Positions 1-8,700 of a DNA stretch of 64,000 nt are shown here, piece after piece. The translations under genes were made by a program, and so were the position numbers. Below the pieces are notes generated by a model, which made no database searches, was not told where the DNA came from, and saw only the letters and a program-made list of their open reading frames with translations. The stretch covers positions 4,395,501-4,459,500 of the forward strand of contig NZ_CP019799.1 in assembly GCF_002007605.1 (NCBI RefSeq), given 5' to 3'. Within the stretch, counting starts at the first letter, position 1, and each line of letters starts with the position of its first letter. The DNA is from Cellvibrio sp. PSBB023. GTDB taxonomy: Bacteria; Pseudomonadota; Gammaproteobacteria; Pseudomonadales; Cellvibrionaceae.

Positions 1-1
1 C

Positions 2-283
2 AATATCGACAAGTTCCTGGCTGCCGGGCGCGACATCCCGCCCGAACTGCTGCGCACCGATGAAGCCAAGACTACCGACAAACTGGGTAATCGCGACAAG
101 GGCGTGCGCAATATATGCATCGGCACCGGAGTGCTGATTTTTCTCACCATCCTCACAGGGTTAGATACTGGCTCGATCGGGTTTATCTGGATTGCGCTGG
201 GGGTCTCCCAAGTCCTGATCTGGCATCTCAACCAGCCCAAAGCCGGGCAGCCGCTTGCACCACAGGTTGAGCAGCAGGACTAA
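2..283 (+). CDS. C-terminal part of a small membrane protein (DUF6249-like)
   Basis: The reading frame is open from the first bases of the window to a TAA at 281-283, so the 5' end is missing. The visible 93 residues start with a soluble segment (NIDKFLAAGRDIPPELL), then two closely spaced hydrophobic stretches (roughly residues 38-54 and 58-74 of the fragment) and a short polar tail ending in EQQD. This layout, with the phrase 'GRDIPPELL' before paired membrane helices, resembles DUF6249-type proteins that often sit immediately upstream of an ECF sigma factor, as here (7 nt gap to the next start). A role in signalling to that sigma factor is inference; no enzyme motif is visible. Confidence 0.6.
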   Translation, partial: NIDKFLAAGRDIPPELLRTDEAKTTDKLGNRDKGVRNICIGTGVLIFLTILTGLDTGSIGFIWIALGVSQVLIWHLNQPKAGQPLAPQVEQQD

Positions 284-289
284 GCGGTA

Positions 290-838
290 ATGTCCCTTTC
301 CGATCAGGAATTAATTGCGCGGGTGGTTAGCCGCCGGGATCAGCATGCCTTTGCGCAGCTGGTTCTGCGCTACCAGTCGGCCTTGCGTATTTGGGCGCGA
401 CGCCTGTGCAATGGCGACACCCATCTCGCCGACGACTTGGCGCAGGAGACCTTCATGAAGGCCTACGCTGCGCTGGGCGCGTTTCGCGCGGAAGCCAAGT
501 TCTCCACCTGGCTGTATCGCATCGCTTTTAACATTGCGGCGAATCGCTGGCGCGCCAAGAAAATCGAATGGTGTGAACTCGACGAAAACGAAGAGATCGA
601 AGCAGAGCAATGCAGCGTAAAACAATTCCACGCGCAAAAAGATGTGGAAGCCGCCATGCAAACCCTGAGTGCAGCGCAGCAGTTGGCGATTCGGTTGTGT
701 TATGAAGACGGCTTTTCCCACGAGGAAGCGGCGAGTATTATGGGGATTCCCCTAGGTACAGTAAAAACCCATATCGCCCGCGGCAAAGCCAAACTGCAAA
801 CCCTGTTAGCATCCTGGCAGGATGCTCTGCCGCAATAA
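290..838 (+). CDS. ECF-type RNA polymerase sigma factor
   Basis: This 182-residue protein has the layout of an extracytoplasmic-function sigma-70 factor. Region 2 is recognisable at about residues 25-95 (DDLAQETFMKAYAAL, then FSTWLYRIAFNIAANRWR). Region 4 is at about 120-172 with a helix-turn-helix (FSHEEAASIMGIPLGTVKTHIARGKAKL). No region 1 or 3 is present, as expected for the class. It would direct core polymerase to a small regulon in response to a membrane signal. The ATG at 290 follows the upstream membrane protein by 6 nt and the next membrane protein starts 20 nt after its stop, so the three form an operon. The neighbours are plausible membrane-bound regulators, but no zinc anti-sigma motif (HxxxCxxC) is visible in them. 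The target promoter is unknown. Confidence 0.9.
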   Translation: MSLSDQELIARVVSRRDQHAFAQLVLRYQSALRIWARRLCNGDTHLADDLAQETFMKAYAALGAFRAEAKFSTWLYRIAFNIAANRWRAKKIEWCELDENEEIEAEQCSVKQFHAQKDVEAAMQTLSAAQQLAIRLCYEDGFSHEEAASIMGIPLGTVKTHIARGKAKLQTLLASWQDALPQ

Positions 839-858
839 CCGGCCACGTGAGGTTGATG

Positions 859-1215
859 ATGAACGACAGCAAAACACTGAATACCCACCCGGCACAAAGC
901 GATAGCTTTGACGATTTTTTGCGGCAGCAATTACACGCCGCTTACATTGATGACGATGGTTTTACCGCGCAATTCATGGCGCGTTTGCCCGCACCCAAAA
1001 CGCTGAACCCCTGGTTGGAAAAAGCCATCATTGCTGTGCCGGTATTGCTGATCAGCCTGTTGGTGCTCAGCCATTTCCCCTGGCGCGAATTGGTGCAACC
1101 AGTTTATGGCTGGTTCTTATTGCAGGATCTGACCAGCCTGTTGTCGATGGGGGTTGCGGTATTTATCGCCTTGGTTGTAGCGCCGGTGGCCTGGTTATTT
1201 AGCGGCGAATCCTGA
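859..1215 (+). CDS. Two-helix membrane protein, putative partner of the ECF sigma factor
   Basis: Unrecognised protein of about 118 residues. The start was set at ATG 859 (or ATG 856) because a GAGGTT stretch lies just upstream; the frame is also open from a GTG at 847. The first ~45 residues are acidic and soluble (DSFDDFLRQQLHAAYIDDDGFTAQFMARLP), followed by two hydrophobic helices at about 53-72 and 90-112. A soluble N-terminus that can stay in the cytoplasm plus membrane helices, directly behind an ECF sigma gene, is the usual layout of an anti-sigma factor. The family cannot be named from sequence, so this role is inferred from position. Confidence 0.65.
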   Translation: MNDSKTLNTHPAQSDSFDDFLRQQLHAAYIDDDGFTAQFMARLPAPKTLNPWLEKAIIAVPVLLISLLVLSHFPWRELVQPVYGWFLLQDLTSLLSMGVAVFIALVVAPVAWLFSGES

Positions 1216-1266
1216 CAGCGACGGATAATTTCCGTCGCCCTGCATCTTACTCAAGGGATTATCACT

Positions 1267-1692
1267 ATGAACAAATGGTTAGGTTCTCTGGTTGCCGTTG
1301 TCGCCCTGTCACTGCCGGCCCTTTGTGCGGCGGAAGTGGCAGTGATTGTGCATCCATCGGCGGGAGTCGATAGCCTCACAGAAGGCGAGGTGGCGCAGTT
1401 ATTTTTGGGGAAAAGCAAAAGTTTCCCCAACGGTGAGCAGGCGGTGCCCATCAACCAAAATGAAGGCTCCGCAGCACGGAAAACATTTAATGAAGCGGTG
1501 TGTAAGAAAAATGCCAGCCAGTACAAGGCCTACTGGTCGCAATTAGTCTTTACCGGCAAGGGTATTCCCCCCAAAGATGGTGGCGATGATGCCGCTGTCA
1601 AAGCACTGGTAGCGGCCAACCCCACCATGATCAGCTATATCGATGCCGCTGCTGTGGATGCTTCCGTCAAAGTGGTGTTCAAGGTGCCGTGA
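1267..1692 (+). CDS. Small periplasmic phosphate-binding-protein-like protein
   Basis: The 141-residue product begins with a clear signal peptide (MNKWLGSLVAVVALSLPALCAAE, cleavage after CAA). The mature part reads EVAVIVHPSAGVDSLTEGEVAQLFLGKSKSFPNG..., a pattern shared by short PstS-like 'phosphate ABC transporter substrate-binding' proteins that contain only one lobe of the periplasmic-binding fold. Typical PstS is more than twice as long, so this is not a full transporter receptor. No permease or ATPase genes lie beside it, so it is probably a stand-alone periplasmic binding or sensing protein. An AAGGGA ribosome site lies 12 nt upstream of ATG 1267. A Rho-independent terminator follows at 1731. 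Confidence 0.75.
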   Translation: MNKWLGSLVAVVALSLPALCAAEVAVIVHPSAGVDSLTEGEVAQLFLGKSKSFPNGEQAVPINQNEGSAARKTFNEAVCKKNASQYKAYWSQLVFTGKGIPPKDGGDDAAVKALVAANPTMISYIDAAAVDASVKVVFKVP

Positions 1693-1730
1693 TGGCATTC
1701 GACACGCCAACACCTATCCCCCTATGACTG

Positions 1731-1754
1731 AGCCTGCCTGGTGCGGGCTTTTTT
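1731..1754 (+). terminator. Rho-independent terminator after the phosphate-binding-like gene
   Basis: A 7-bp stem (AGCCTGC / GCGGGCT, one G-U pair) with a 5-nt loop is followed by a run of six T residues. Confidence 0.75.
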
Positions 1755-1886
1755 CTGGGCAAATTCCATCACATAAATCCCTGCTGGCAGTCTAAGTAGG
1801 CTAAAATGCGCGCCTTTTTTACCCACATGTAGTCACTATTTACGCTTTTTACCTTTTTTAGTCGCACAGTCGCAGAGAAATTACCC

Positions 1887-3476
1887 GTGATCTCCACCGC
1901 TAATATCACCATGCAATTTGGTGCCAAACCGCTTTTTGAAAATGTTTCGGTCAAATTTAACAACAGCAATCGCTACGGCCTGATTGGCGCGAACGGCTGC
2001 GGAAAATCCACCTTTATGAAAATTCTGGGTGGCGATCTGGAGCCCTCTGCTGGCCAGGTGATGCTGGAACCCAACGTGCGTTTGGGTAAATTGAAACAGG
2101 ATCAATTCGCCTATGAGGAATTCTCGGTGGTGGATACGGTGATTATGGGCCACACCGAACTCTGGGCGGTAAAAGCAGAGCGCGATCGTATTTATGCCTT
2201 GCCGGAAATGAGCGAAGACGACGGTATGCGCGTGGCAGAACTGGAAGTGGCTTTTGCGGAAATGGATGGCTACACCGCCGAATCCCGTGCCGGCGAATTA
2301 TTGTTGGGATTGGATATTCCGATTGAGCAACATTTTGGTCCTATGAGTGCGGTTGCACCGGGCTGGAAATTGCGTGTATTGCTGGCGCAGGCTTTGTTTG
2401 CTGACCCCGATGTACTGCTGTTGGACGAACCCACCAACAACCTCGACATCAACACCATTCGCTGGCTGGAAGGCATGCTTACGCAGCGCAACAGCACCAT
2501 TATTATCATTTCGCATGACCGTCACTTTCTGAATGCGGTCTGTACGCACATGGCAGATCTGGATTACGGCGAACTGCGTGTATACCCCGGTAATTACGAC
2601 GATTACATGATGGCGTCCACCCAGGCGCGCGAAAAATTATTGAATGAAAACGCGAAGAAGAAAGCGCAAATTGCCGAGCTGCAAACTTTCGTAAGCCGTT
2701 TCTCGGCTAACGCATCCAAGGCGAAGCAGGCCACCTCGCGCGCGAAACAAATCGATAAAATTCAGTTGGATGACATCAAGCCATCCAGTCGCGTTAGCCC
2801 CTACATAAAATTTACCCAGAACAAAAAATTGCACCGTCAGGCCGTTACTCTGGAAGCCGTGAGTAAAGGGTTTGATCGCCCGCTGTTTTCCGACTTGAGT
2901 TTGCAAGTGGAAGCCGGTGAACGCATTGCGATTATCGGCCCCAACGGCGCCGGTAAAACCACCTTGCTGCGCTGTTTATATGGCGATTTGCAGCCGGATG
3001 CAGGCACGGTGAAATGGGCAGAGCAGGCCGAGATTGGTTATTTTGCACAGGATCACGCCGCCGATTTTTCCTACGACAGCAATTTGTTTGACTGGATGAA
3101 ACAGTGGACCAAAGGCGATGAGCAGTTGGTACGCGGCGCACTCGGCCGCATGTTGTTTTCCAACGACGACGTGAAGAAAAATGTAAAAGTATTATCCGGT
3201 GGTGAAAAAGGTCGCATGCTGTTTGGCAAACTCAGCCTGATCAATCCCAATGTATTGCTGATGGACGAGCCCACCAACCACTTGGATATGGAATCCATCG
3301 AGGCATTAAACCTCGCGTTGGAAAATTACCCAGGCACTTTGATTTTTGTCAGCCATGACCGCGAATTTGTATCGTCGCTGGCGACTCGTATTATCGATAT
3401 GCAGCCATCAGGTATTGTGGATTTCCACGGCAGCTACGAGGACTATTTACGCAGTCAGGGCATTTATACCGTTTAA
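1887..3476 (+). CDS. ybiT: ABC-F family ATPase, YbiT-like
   Basis: This 529-residue protein has two ABC ATPase domains and no membrane segment, which defines the ABC-F family of ribosome-associated factors. Domain 1 has Walker [10 protein letters not shown] near residue 35 and Walker [12 protein letters not shown] near 177. Domain 2 has Walker [10 protein letters not shown] near 351, signature LSGGEKGRM near 435 and Walker [12 protein letters not shown] near 456. The first signature is degenerate ([11 protein letters not shown]), as I recall for E. coli YbiT, which the whole sequence resembles closely in length and wording. Translation starts at GTG 1887 (the protein would read [12 protein letters not shown]). 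ABC-F proteins bind the ribosomal E site and modulate translation; the precise role of YbiT is not known. It has its own intergenic region on both sides. Confidence 0.93.
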   Translation: MISTANITMQFGAKPLFENVSVKFNNSNRYGLIGANGCGKSTFMKILGGDLEPSAGQVMLEPNVRLGKLKQDQFAYEEFSVVDTVIMGHTELWAVKAERDRIYALPEMSEDDGMRVAELEVAFAEMDGYTAESRAGELLLGLDIPIEQHFGPMSAVAPGWKLRVLLAQALFADPDVLLLDEPTNNLDINTIRWLEGMLTQRNSTIIIISHDRHFLNAVCTHMADLDYGELRVYPGNYDDYMMASTQAREKLLNENAKKKAQIAELQTFVSRFSANASKAKQATSRAKQIDKIQLDDIKPSSRVSPYIKFTQNKKLHRQAVTLEAVSKGFDRPLFSDLSLQVEAGERIAIIGPNGAGKTTLLRCLYGDLQPDAGTVKWAEQAEIGYFAQDHAADFSYDSNLFDWMKQWTKGDEQLVRGALGRMLFSNDDVKKNVKVLSGGEKGRMLFGKLSLINPNVLLMDEPTNHLDMESIEALNLALENYPGTLIFVSHDREFVSSLATRIIDMQPSGIVDFHGSYEDYLRSQGIYTV

Positions 3477-3492
3477 TCCCCAGCCCCAAAGC

Positions 3493-3579
3493 AACCCCCT
3501 CCCAACCTCCCCCTCAAAAAAGGGGGGCGTTGACTCTCTTTGGCCCTCCCTTCGACAAGGGGAGGGTTAGAGTGCGGTT
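3493..3579 (+). repeat. Palindromic intergenic repeat, copy 1 (forward orientation)
   Basis: Two adjacent G/C-rich hairpins are visible: CCCCCT..AGGGGG and CCCTCCC..GGGAGGG. The whole ~87 bp unit, beginning AACCCCCTCCC and ending GGGTTAGAGTGCGGTT, matches the reverse complement of 8605-8686 over almost its full length. It is a dispersed REP-like element and could also act as a transcription terminator after the ybiT-like gene. Confidence 0.75.
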
Positions 3580-3648
3580 CCTAGTCTTTGCTGCCTAAGT
3601 TAGTTAGTATCGGTGCTCGATAAAAATTGCAGCAGCCGGGTAGGAAGC

Positions 3649-6600
3649 ATGGCAGATACCACCAATTTTGATTTTCTAAACGAACATGACCCCGTTTTTG
3701 TACAGCTTGCGGCAGCGGCTGAGCGTTCTTTCATCAGTGATCCTAACACTACGTTGATTAAGTTGCGCCAACTGGGTGAAGCCATAGCTCAGGATTTGGC
3801 CGCGCGCTGCAATATTCGCTTCGATGAACGCACCACGCAGTTGGAGTTACTGCAGCAAATTCGCCATGAGATTCGCCTGGAGCCTAATGTGCTGGAGCTG
3901 TTCCACTTATTAAGAGTGGAAGGCAATAAAGCGACTCACCAATTTAAAACCCACCACAAAGAAGCTATTACCGGTATGCGTGCCGCGCGCGAGCTGGCTG
4001 TTTGGTACCAGCGTGCATTTGGTAAGCAAGGCGCTGCATTTAAGCCAGCGCCGTTTGTGGCTCCTAAAGATCCTTCAATCGAATTGCGTGAGCTGCAGAT
4101 TCACATTGCGCAGTTAAAAAGCCAATTAACAGCAACGAATCAGCAGGCATCCGGCAACACTCAACTGCAAGAACTGTTGCAGCGCGAAAAAGAAGAATAT
4201 GAAGTGCTGGCGCAGCAGATGGATGCTGAAGCTCGCCAATACAAACAGCTAGCTCAAGATACTGAAAAGAGGCTTATCGCCCAGCAGCAAGAATTTGAAG
4301 CGCGAATAAAGCAGCTGCAAGATGATCTTGCCCTTCAGTCAGCTGAGCATCAAAAAATCTTGCAGCAACAAGTGGTGCAAGTCAGCCAAAAAACGCAAAA
4401 GGCCAGTGCACAATTAACGCTCAATGAAGAGTTAACCCGCGTTATTATTGACCAACAATTAATTGAGGCTGGTTGGGAGGCGGATACCCAAGAGCTGAAT
4501 TACAAAAAGGGCGCGCGCCCGGAAAAAGGTAAGAACAAAGCGATTGCCGAATGGCCCACAACGGCGGGGCAGCGCGCAGACTATGTGTTGTTTGCCGGGC
4601 TAATTCCCATTGCCGTAGTAGAAGCAAAGCGCGAAAACGAAAACGTCGCCGGTAAAATTCCGCAGGCCGAGCGTTATTCTCGCGGCTTTAAAATGGATGC
4701 AATGCTGATGCCTGCTTGGGCGGAGCAGGGCAGAACCATCGCCTGGCCAGATGCTGCCGAAGGCCATTATCACATTCCTTTTGTCTATTCTTGCAATGGC
4801 CGTGCATTTGTCAAACAGTTAAAGGAACAATCGGGCACATGGTTTAGAGATGTGCGCGAGCCTTCCAATATTGCCGAGCCGCGGGAAAAATTTCATTCGC
4901 CGGCGGGCTTGTTGGATAAATTAAAACGCAGCCGTGAACTTGCCGAACAAAAATTAAAAGCCGAAGGTTTTGCTTACCTCAAGCTGCGGGATTATCAAGA
5001 AAAAGCGATTGTTGCTGTTGAGTCTGCACTAGCCAACGACCAGCGTAATTGTCTGCTGGCGATGGCAACCGGTACCGGAAAGACCCGCACCATTATCGGT
5101 TTGATATATCGCTTCCTAAAAGCTGAACGATTTAAACGCATTTTGTTTTTGGTGGATCGCACGGCCTTGGGTAATCAGGCATTGGATTCTTTTAAGGAAG
5201 CCAAGCTGGAAGAAAACAAAACCCTCTCCTCGATTTACAACATCGCCGAATTGGGCGATATGGCCGCCGAAGCGGAAACGCGCGTGCAGGTGGCTACCGT
5301 GCAGGCGATGGTAAAGCGTTTGTTTGCCTCGGATAACCCACCCACAATTGATGCCTACGATTGCATCATCGTTGACGAAGCTCACCGTGGTTATACTCTT
5401 GATCAGGAAATGACGGAGGGCGAATTAGCCACGCGCGATGCTGCGCAATATCTTTCCAGTTATCGCCGCGTATTGGATTACTTTGATGCAGTTAAAATTG
5501 GATTAACCGCCACACCTGCAAAACACACCAGCGAGATTTTCGGTAAACCCGTTTATACCTATTCCTATCGTGAAGCCGTGGCCGACGACTGGTTAATCGA
5601 CCATGAACCGCCGATTCGCTATGAAACCTTATTGAGCAAAAATGGCATTAAGTTTGATAAAGGTTCGGCGGTCAGTGCGATCAATACCTACACCGGTGAA
5701 ATTGAATCCGCCATGTTGGAAGATGAAATTAATTTTGATGTGGAAGCCTTTAATCGCAAGGTGATTACCGAAGGGTTTAACCAGGTTATTTGTGAGCAAC
5801 TCGCCAAAGAGTTAGATCCTTTTGGCGATGAAAAAACTATGATCTTTTGTGCGACCGATTTACATGCCGATATGGTTAAACGCCTGTTAGATGAAGCCTT
5901 TATAGAAATTCACAACGGCAGCTACAACGAAGCAGCGGTGCGCAAAATTACCGGTAAAAGCGACAAGGTTGAGCAACTCATTCGCAACTACAAAAACGAA
6001 CGCTACCCCACTATTGCTATTACCGTTGATTTGCTTACCACAGGTATAGATGTCCCCAAAATTTGCCATTTGGTTTTCCTGCGCCGTGTTAAATCCCGTA
6101 TTTTGTACGAGCAAATGATTGGCCGTGCCACACGCCCTGCCGATGACATTGGCAAAACCGTGTTCAAAATTTATGACCCGGTGGATATATACGCTGCCTT
6201 ACAAGATGTAAGCACCATGAAGCCGCTGGTGCGCGACCCCAATATCACACTCGAACAGTTGGTTGATGAACTGACTAATCCTGATACGCTTGAGAAAGGT
6301 TTAAATGCACCCGGTGTGCAAGCTGAAACCAGCCGTGCGCAAGATGTATTGGCAGAGCTTGGCCAGAAAATTATGCGCGTCATGCGTAAAGCGCATAAAG
6401 CGGCAGAGTCCAAACCCGAGTTAAAACAAAAGTTGGATGAACTGGAAAACATTTGGGGCGTTGCGCCGCAAAAACTGCATCAGCACTTGCATGAGTTAGG
6501 CCCACGCCAAGCGGCAGAATTTATGCGCCGCAACAGCGGCTTTTTAAAATCAGTAGATGAAGTGAAATTCATTCTGGGCAGTGAACATAGGCCGATTATT

Positions 6601-7149
6601 TATGAAGGACGCGATGAGCTTTTAACGCGCGAGCAAAACTTTGGCGTGCATGAAAAACCGGCGGACTACCTGCTCAGCTTTAATGATTTTATAAAAAACA
6701 ATATCAACCAATCCGCCGCACTATCGGTAGTGGTGAATAAACCCAAAGACTTAACGCGCGAGCAACTCAAAGAAATCAAAGTGCTGCTGGATAACAACGG
6801 CTACAGCGAGACCAAACTCAAAGCCGCATGGCGCAATAGCACCAACCAAGAAATCGCCGCCAGCATTATTGGTCATATTCGCCAAGCGGCATTAGGTGAG
6901 CCACTACTCCCCTTTGATCAGCGCGTAAATAACGCTTTGCAAAAAATCCTTGCCTCACACTCTTGGCTGCCTCCCCAGCGAAAATGCCTTGAGCGTTTAG
7001 GTAAGCAGTTAGTGCATGAAGTCATTATTGATCACAGCTTCGTCAATACTGCCTTTGCGCAAGAGGGCGGTGCCAAACGAGTAGATAAGCTGCTGGATAA
7101 TCAGTTGAATCAGGTCTTGGGGCAGTTAGCAGAGGAGTTGTGGGGCTAG
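3649..7149 (+). CDS. hsdR: Type I restriction enzyme, R (motor/nuclease) subunit
   Basis: A 1166-residue HsdR of the EcoEI-like branch. Residues ~10-110 form a DUF4145-type N-terminal region. A long coiled coil with many Gln/Glu follows at about 140-250. The PD-(D/E)xK nuclease site is visible as D311...E325-A-K327 (DYVLFAG / VVEAKRE). The SF2 translocase follows with Walker A ATGTGKT near 473, DEAH (IIVDEAHRGY) near 575, and helicase motifs GLTATP, TTGIDVPK and QMIGRATRP. The C-terminus fits the EcoEI R family. It cuts unmodified DNA after translocation, in complex with HsdM and HsdS encoded downstream. ATG 3649 was preferred to an in-frame upstream GTG at 3613 because TAGGA lies just before it and the protein then begins MADTTNFDFL. 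Unusually, two unrelated genes separate hsdR from hsdM. Confidence 0.95.
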   Translation: MADTTNFDFLNEHDPVFVQLAAAAERSFISDPNTTLIKLRQLGEAIAQDLAARCNIRFDERTTQLELLQQIRHEIRLEPNVLELFHLLRVEGNKATHQFKTHHKEAITGMRAARELAVWYQRAFGKQGAAFKPAPFVAPKDPSIELRELQIHIAQLKSQLTATNQQASGNTQLQELLQREKEEYEVLAQQMDAEARQYKQLAQDTEKRLIAQQQEFEARIKQLQDDLALQSAEHQKILQQQVVQVSQKTQKASAQLTLNEELTRVIIDQQLIEAGWEADTQELNYKKGARPEKGKNKAIAEWPTTAGQRADYVLFAGLIPIAVVEAKRENENVAGKIPQAERYSRGFKMDAMLMPAWAEQGRTIAWPDAAEGHYHIPFVYSCNGRAFVKQLKEQSGTWFRDVREPSNIAEPREKFHSPAGLLDKLKRSRELAEQKLKAEGFAYLKLRDYQEKAIVAVESALANDQRNCLLAMATGTGKTRTIIGLIYRFLKAERFKRILFLVDRTALGNQALDSFKEAKLEENKTLSSIYNIAELGDMAAEAETRVQVATVQAMVKRLFASDNPPTIDAYDCIIVDEAHRGYTLDQEMTEGELATRDAAQYLSSYRRVLDYFDAVKIGLTATPAKHTSEIFGKPVYTYSYREAVADDWLIDHEPPIRYETLLSKNGIKFDKGSAVSAINTYTGEIESAMLEDEINFDVEAFNRKVITEGFNQVICEQLAKELDPFGDEKTMIFCATDLHADMVKRLLDEAFIEIHNGSYNEAAVRKITGKSDKVEQLIRNYKNERYPTIAITVDLLTTGIDVPKICHLVFLRRVKSRILYEQMIGRATRPADDIGKTVFKIYDPVDIYAALQDVSTMKPLVRDPNITLEQLVDELTNPDTLEKGLNAPGVQAETSRAQDVLAELGQKIMRVMRKAHKAAESKPELKQKLDELENIWGVAPQKLHQHLHELGPRQAAEFMRRNSGFLKSVDEVKFILGSEHRPIIYEGRDELLTREQNFGVHEKPADYLLSFNDFIKNNINQSAALSVVVNKPKDLTREQLKEIKVLLDNNGYSETKLKAAWRNSTNQEIAASIIGHIRQAALGEPLLPFDQRVNNALQKILASHSWLPPQRKCLERLGKQLVHEVIIDHSFVNTAFAQEGGAKRVDKLLDNQLNQVLGQLAEELWG

Positions 7150-7217
7150 CCTAACTATTTGTTAAGAAATGCAAATGTTATTGCTGGGTTGATGGTGAAA
7201 GATGAAGCTTTGTCCGC

Positions 7218-7236
7218 TGTCCTTAAACAAAGGACA
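7218..7236. promoter_or_regulatory. Perfect inverted repeat, candidate operator of the AbiE-like pair
   Basis: TGTCCTT-AAACA-AAGGACA has two perfect 7-bp arms with a 5-bp spacer and ends 18 nt before ATG 7255. A further TGTCC lies just upstream at 7211. The position just ahead of a DNA-binding-domain gene suggests autoregulation; this is inference. Confidence 0.5.
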
Positions 7237-7254
7237 TTTGATAGGGCAACAACC

Positions 7255-7911
7255 ATGAAGAGTCAAGACATTCTACTCCTTTTAAAACTGGTGTCCTTAT
7301 ACAAGCTGGAGCAGCATGAGTTGCAGCTTGGCCTGGAGGGAGGGGCATTGTTAGTCACTGCACAAGAGTACTGGTCCGGCGGTTCATGGCAGGGGTGGGA
7401 GCTGAGTGATGAAGACCCCGATATAGCACCAACTGTTCAAGCAAAGGATCGGTACAGCGTTAGAAATCTTGAGGCAATGACCGGCATTAGTAAAAGCGAA
7501 ATCAGTGCATCGCTAAAGCGCTCGTTTAATGCAGGTTTGGCATCATTAGACCGTAAGGTAAAATTCCCAAGAGCAAATAACCGTGCCCTAAAAGAGTTTA
7601 TTGTGCATGGGCTAAAGTATGTGTTTCCTGCCGGGCCAGGGAAAATCATGCGTGGTATACCTACATCGCTAGCGGCTCCGGTTATGGCTGGAAAATTAAT
7701 GTCTGCAGGTGATGTGATTAATGTATGGCCAGACCCTACCGGTAATCAAAAAGGCCAATCCATTCAACCGCTTTTTAAATCAGTCCCCAAAGCGGTTAAA
7801 CAAGATCCTGAGCTTTACAAATTGCTAGCGCTGGTGGACGCAATTCGCCTGGGTAATGCTCGTGAAACCCAGTTAGCTGTTAAGTTATTAGATGATGAAT
7901 TGCAATTATGA
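7255..7911 (+). CDS. Winged-helix protein, AbiEi-like antitoxin/regulator candidate
   Basis: A 218-residue protein of no family I can name with certainty. The first ~65 residues look like a MarR-like helical start (MKSQDILLLLKLVSLYKLEQ). A helix-turn-helix is readable at about 67-100 (RYSVRNLEAMTGISKSEISASLKRS). The second half is a separate domain ending in NARETQLAVKLLDDELQL. Its stop overlaps the start of the next gene, a nucleotidyltransferase, by 4 nt, the coupling usual for antitoxin-toxin pairs. DNA-binding plus nucleotidyltransferase partner is the layout of type IV AbiEi/AbiEii systems. ATG 7255 was chosen over a TTG at 7159 because the inverted repeat at 7218 lies between them and would otherwise be inside the gene. 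A simple regulator of the locus is the alternative. Confidence 0.6.
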   Translation: MKSQDILLLLKLVSLYKLEQHELQLGLEGGALLVTAQEYWSGGSWQGWELSDEDPDIAPTVQAKDRYSVRNLEAMTGISKSEISASLKRSFNAGLASLDRKVKFPRANNRALKEFIVHGLKYVFPAGPGKIMRGIPTSLAAPVMAGKLMSAGDVINVWPDPTGNQKGQSIQPLFKSVPKAVKQDPELYKLLALVDAIRLGNARETQLAVKLLDDELQL

Positions 7912-8600
7912 GCCGTTACAACGCCCACCGTTTTATGATTCAGCAGGTAGCCCAGCAGCTTGGTAGCGATTTACTAAGCCAAGTTGCGTTTGTGGGTGGC
8001 TGTACCACTGGTCTGCACATTACCGATGAGTTCACCAAAGAAAAAGTACGCTACACCGAAGACGTAGACTTAATTATTCACGTATTGGGCTACACAGGTT
8101 GGCACAAATTCAGTGAGCAAGTGACTGCTCGTGGTTTCAAAATATCAATGGAAGATGACGTCAATTGCCGGTTCCGCTTGGGCAGTTTGTGTGTAGATTT
8201 TATGCCCGACGATGAAAATGTATTAGGTTACTCCAATCAGTGGTATAGCGATGCACTGGCGACCGCGCAGCCCTACCCAATAGATAACGGGATCATTATC
8301 CGTTTAGTAACACCTGGCTATTTTCTCGCCACCAAATTCGAAGCGTTTAAAGGTCGCGGCAATGGCGATTTACTCGCCAGTCGCGATATGGAGGATATTT
8401 TAAATTTGGTCGATGGCCGCGAAGAATTACTCACCGAAGTGAGGCAGCTAGCACCCGAGTTAAAAACCTATTTGACCAACGCATTTACCCTGCTGCTTGA
8501 AATGCCTGAAATTAACTATTTAGTGCAATCTACTGCTGACAACGATTCAGGCAGAGAAGATATTATTTTTGAGCGCTTAGAACGGCTAGCGAAACTGTAA
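7908..8600 (+). CDS. Nucleotidyltransferase of the AbiEii/MNT type, putative toxin
   Basis: A 230-residue protein with the hallmarks of the nucleotidyltransferase fold as used in AbiEii toxins: GG motif (FVGGCTTGLH, about residues 27-36), the catalytic pair D52-x-D54 in RYTEDVDLI, a third acidic position in CVDFMPDDEN (~85), and the C-terminal KFEAFKGRG...SRDMEDIL segment (~143-165) typical of the AbiEii family. Such enzymes transfer nucleotides to tRNA or proteins and arrest growth unless neutralised. It overlaps the preceding winged-helix gene by 4 nt and lies inside the type I restriction operon, so a role as a back-up defence or addiction module is likely. Whether the pair behaves as toxin and antitoxin is not shown by sequence. 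Confidence 0.7.
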   Translation: MSRYNAHRFMIQQVAQQLGSDLLSQVAFVGGCTTGLHITDEFTKEKVRYTEDVDLIIHVLGYTGWHKFSEQVTARGFKISMEDDVNCRFRLGSLCVDFMPDDENVLGYSNQWYSDALATAQPYPIDNGIIIRLVTPGYFLATKFEAFKGRGNGDLLASRDMEDILNLVDGREELLTEVRQLAPELKTYLTNAFTLLLEMPEINYLVQSTADNDSGREDIIFERLERLAKL

Positions 8601-8604
8601 ACAA

Positions 8605-8686
8605 AACCCCACCCTAACCCTCCCCTTCGCAGGAGAGGGAACTAAAACTCCTCCCCCCTGTTGAGGGGGGAGGCTGGGAGGGGGTT
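8605..8686 (-). repeat. Palindromic intergenic repeat, copy 2 (reverse orientation)
   Basis: Reverse complement of the element at 3493-3579 over almost all of its length, containing the same two hairpins. It lies between the AbiEii-like gene and hsdM, so the two copies face each other across hsdR and the toxin-like pair. Confidence 0.75.
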
Positions 8687-8700
8687 AAACAACTAACGAG

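Noticed and set aside
311..721. Long minus-strand frame opposite the sigma factor gene
   Set aside because: It is the shadow of a well-supported ECF sigma gene, lacks a ribosome site and shows no family pattern.
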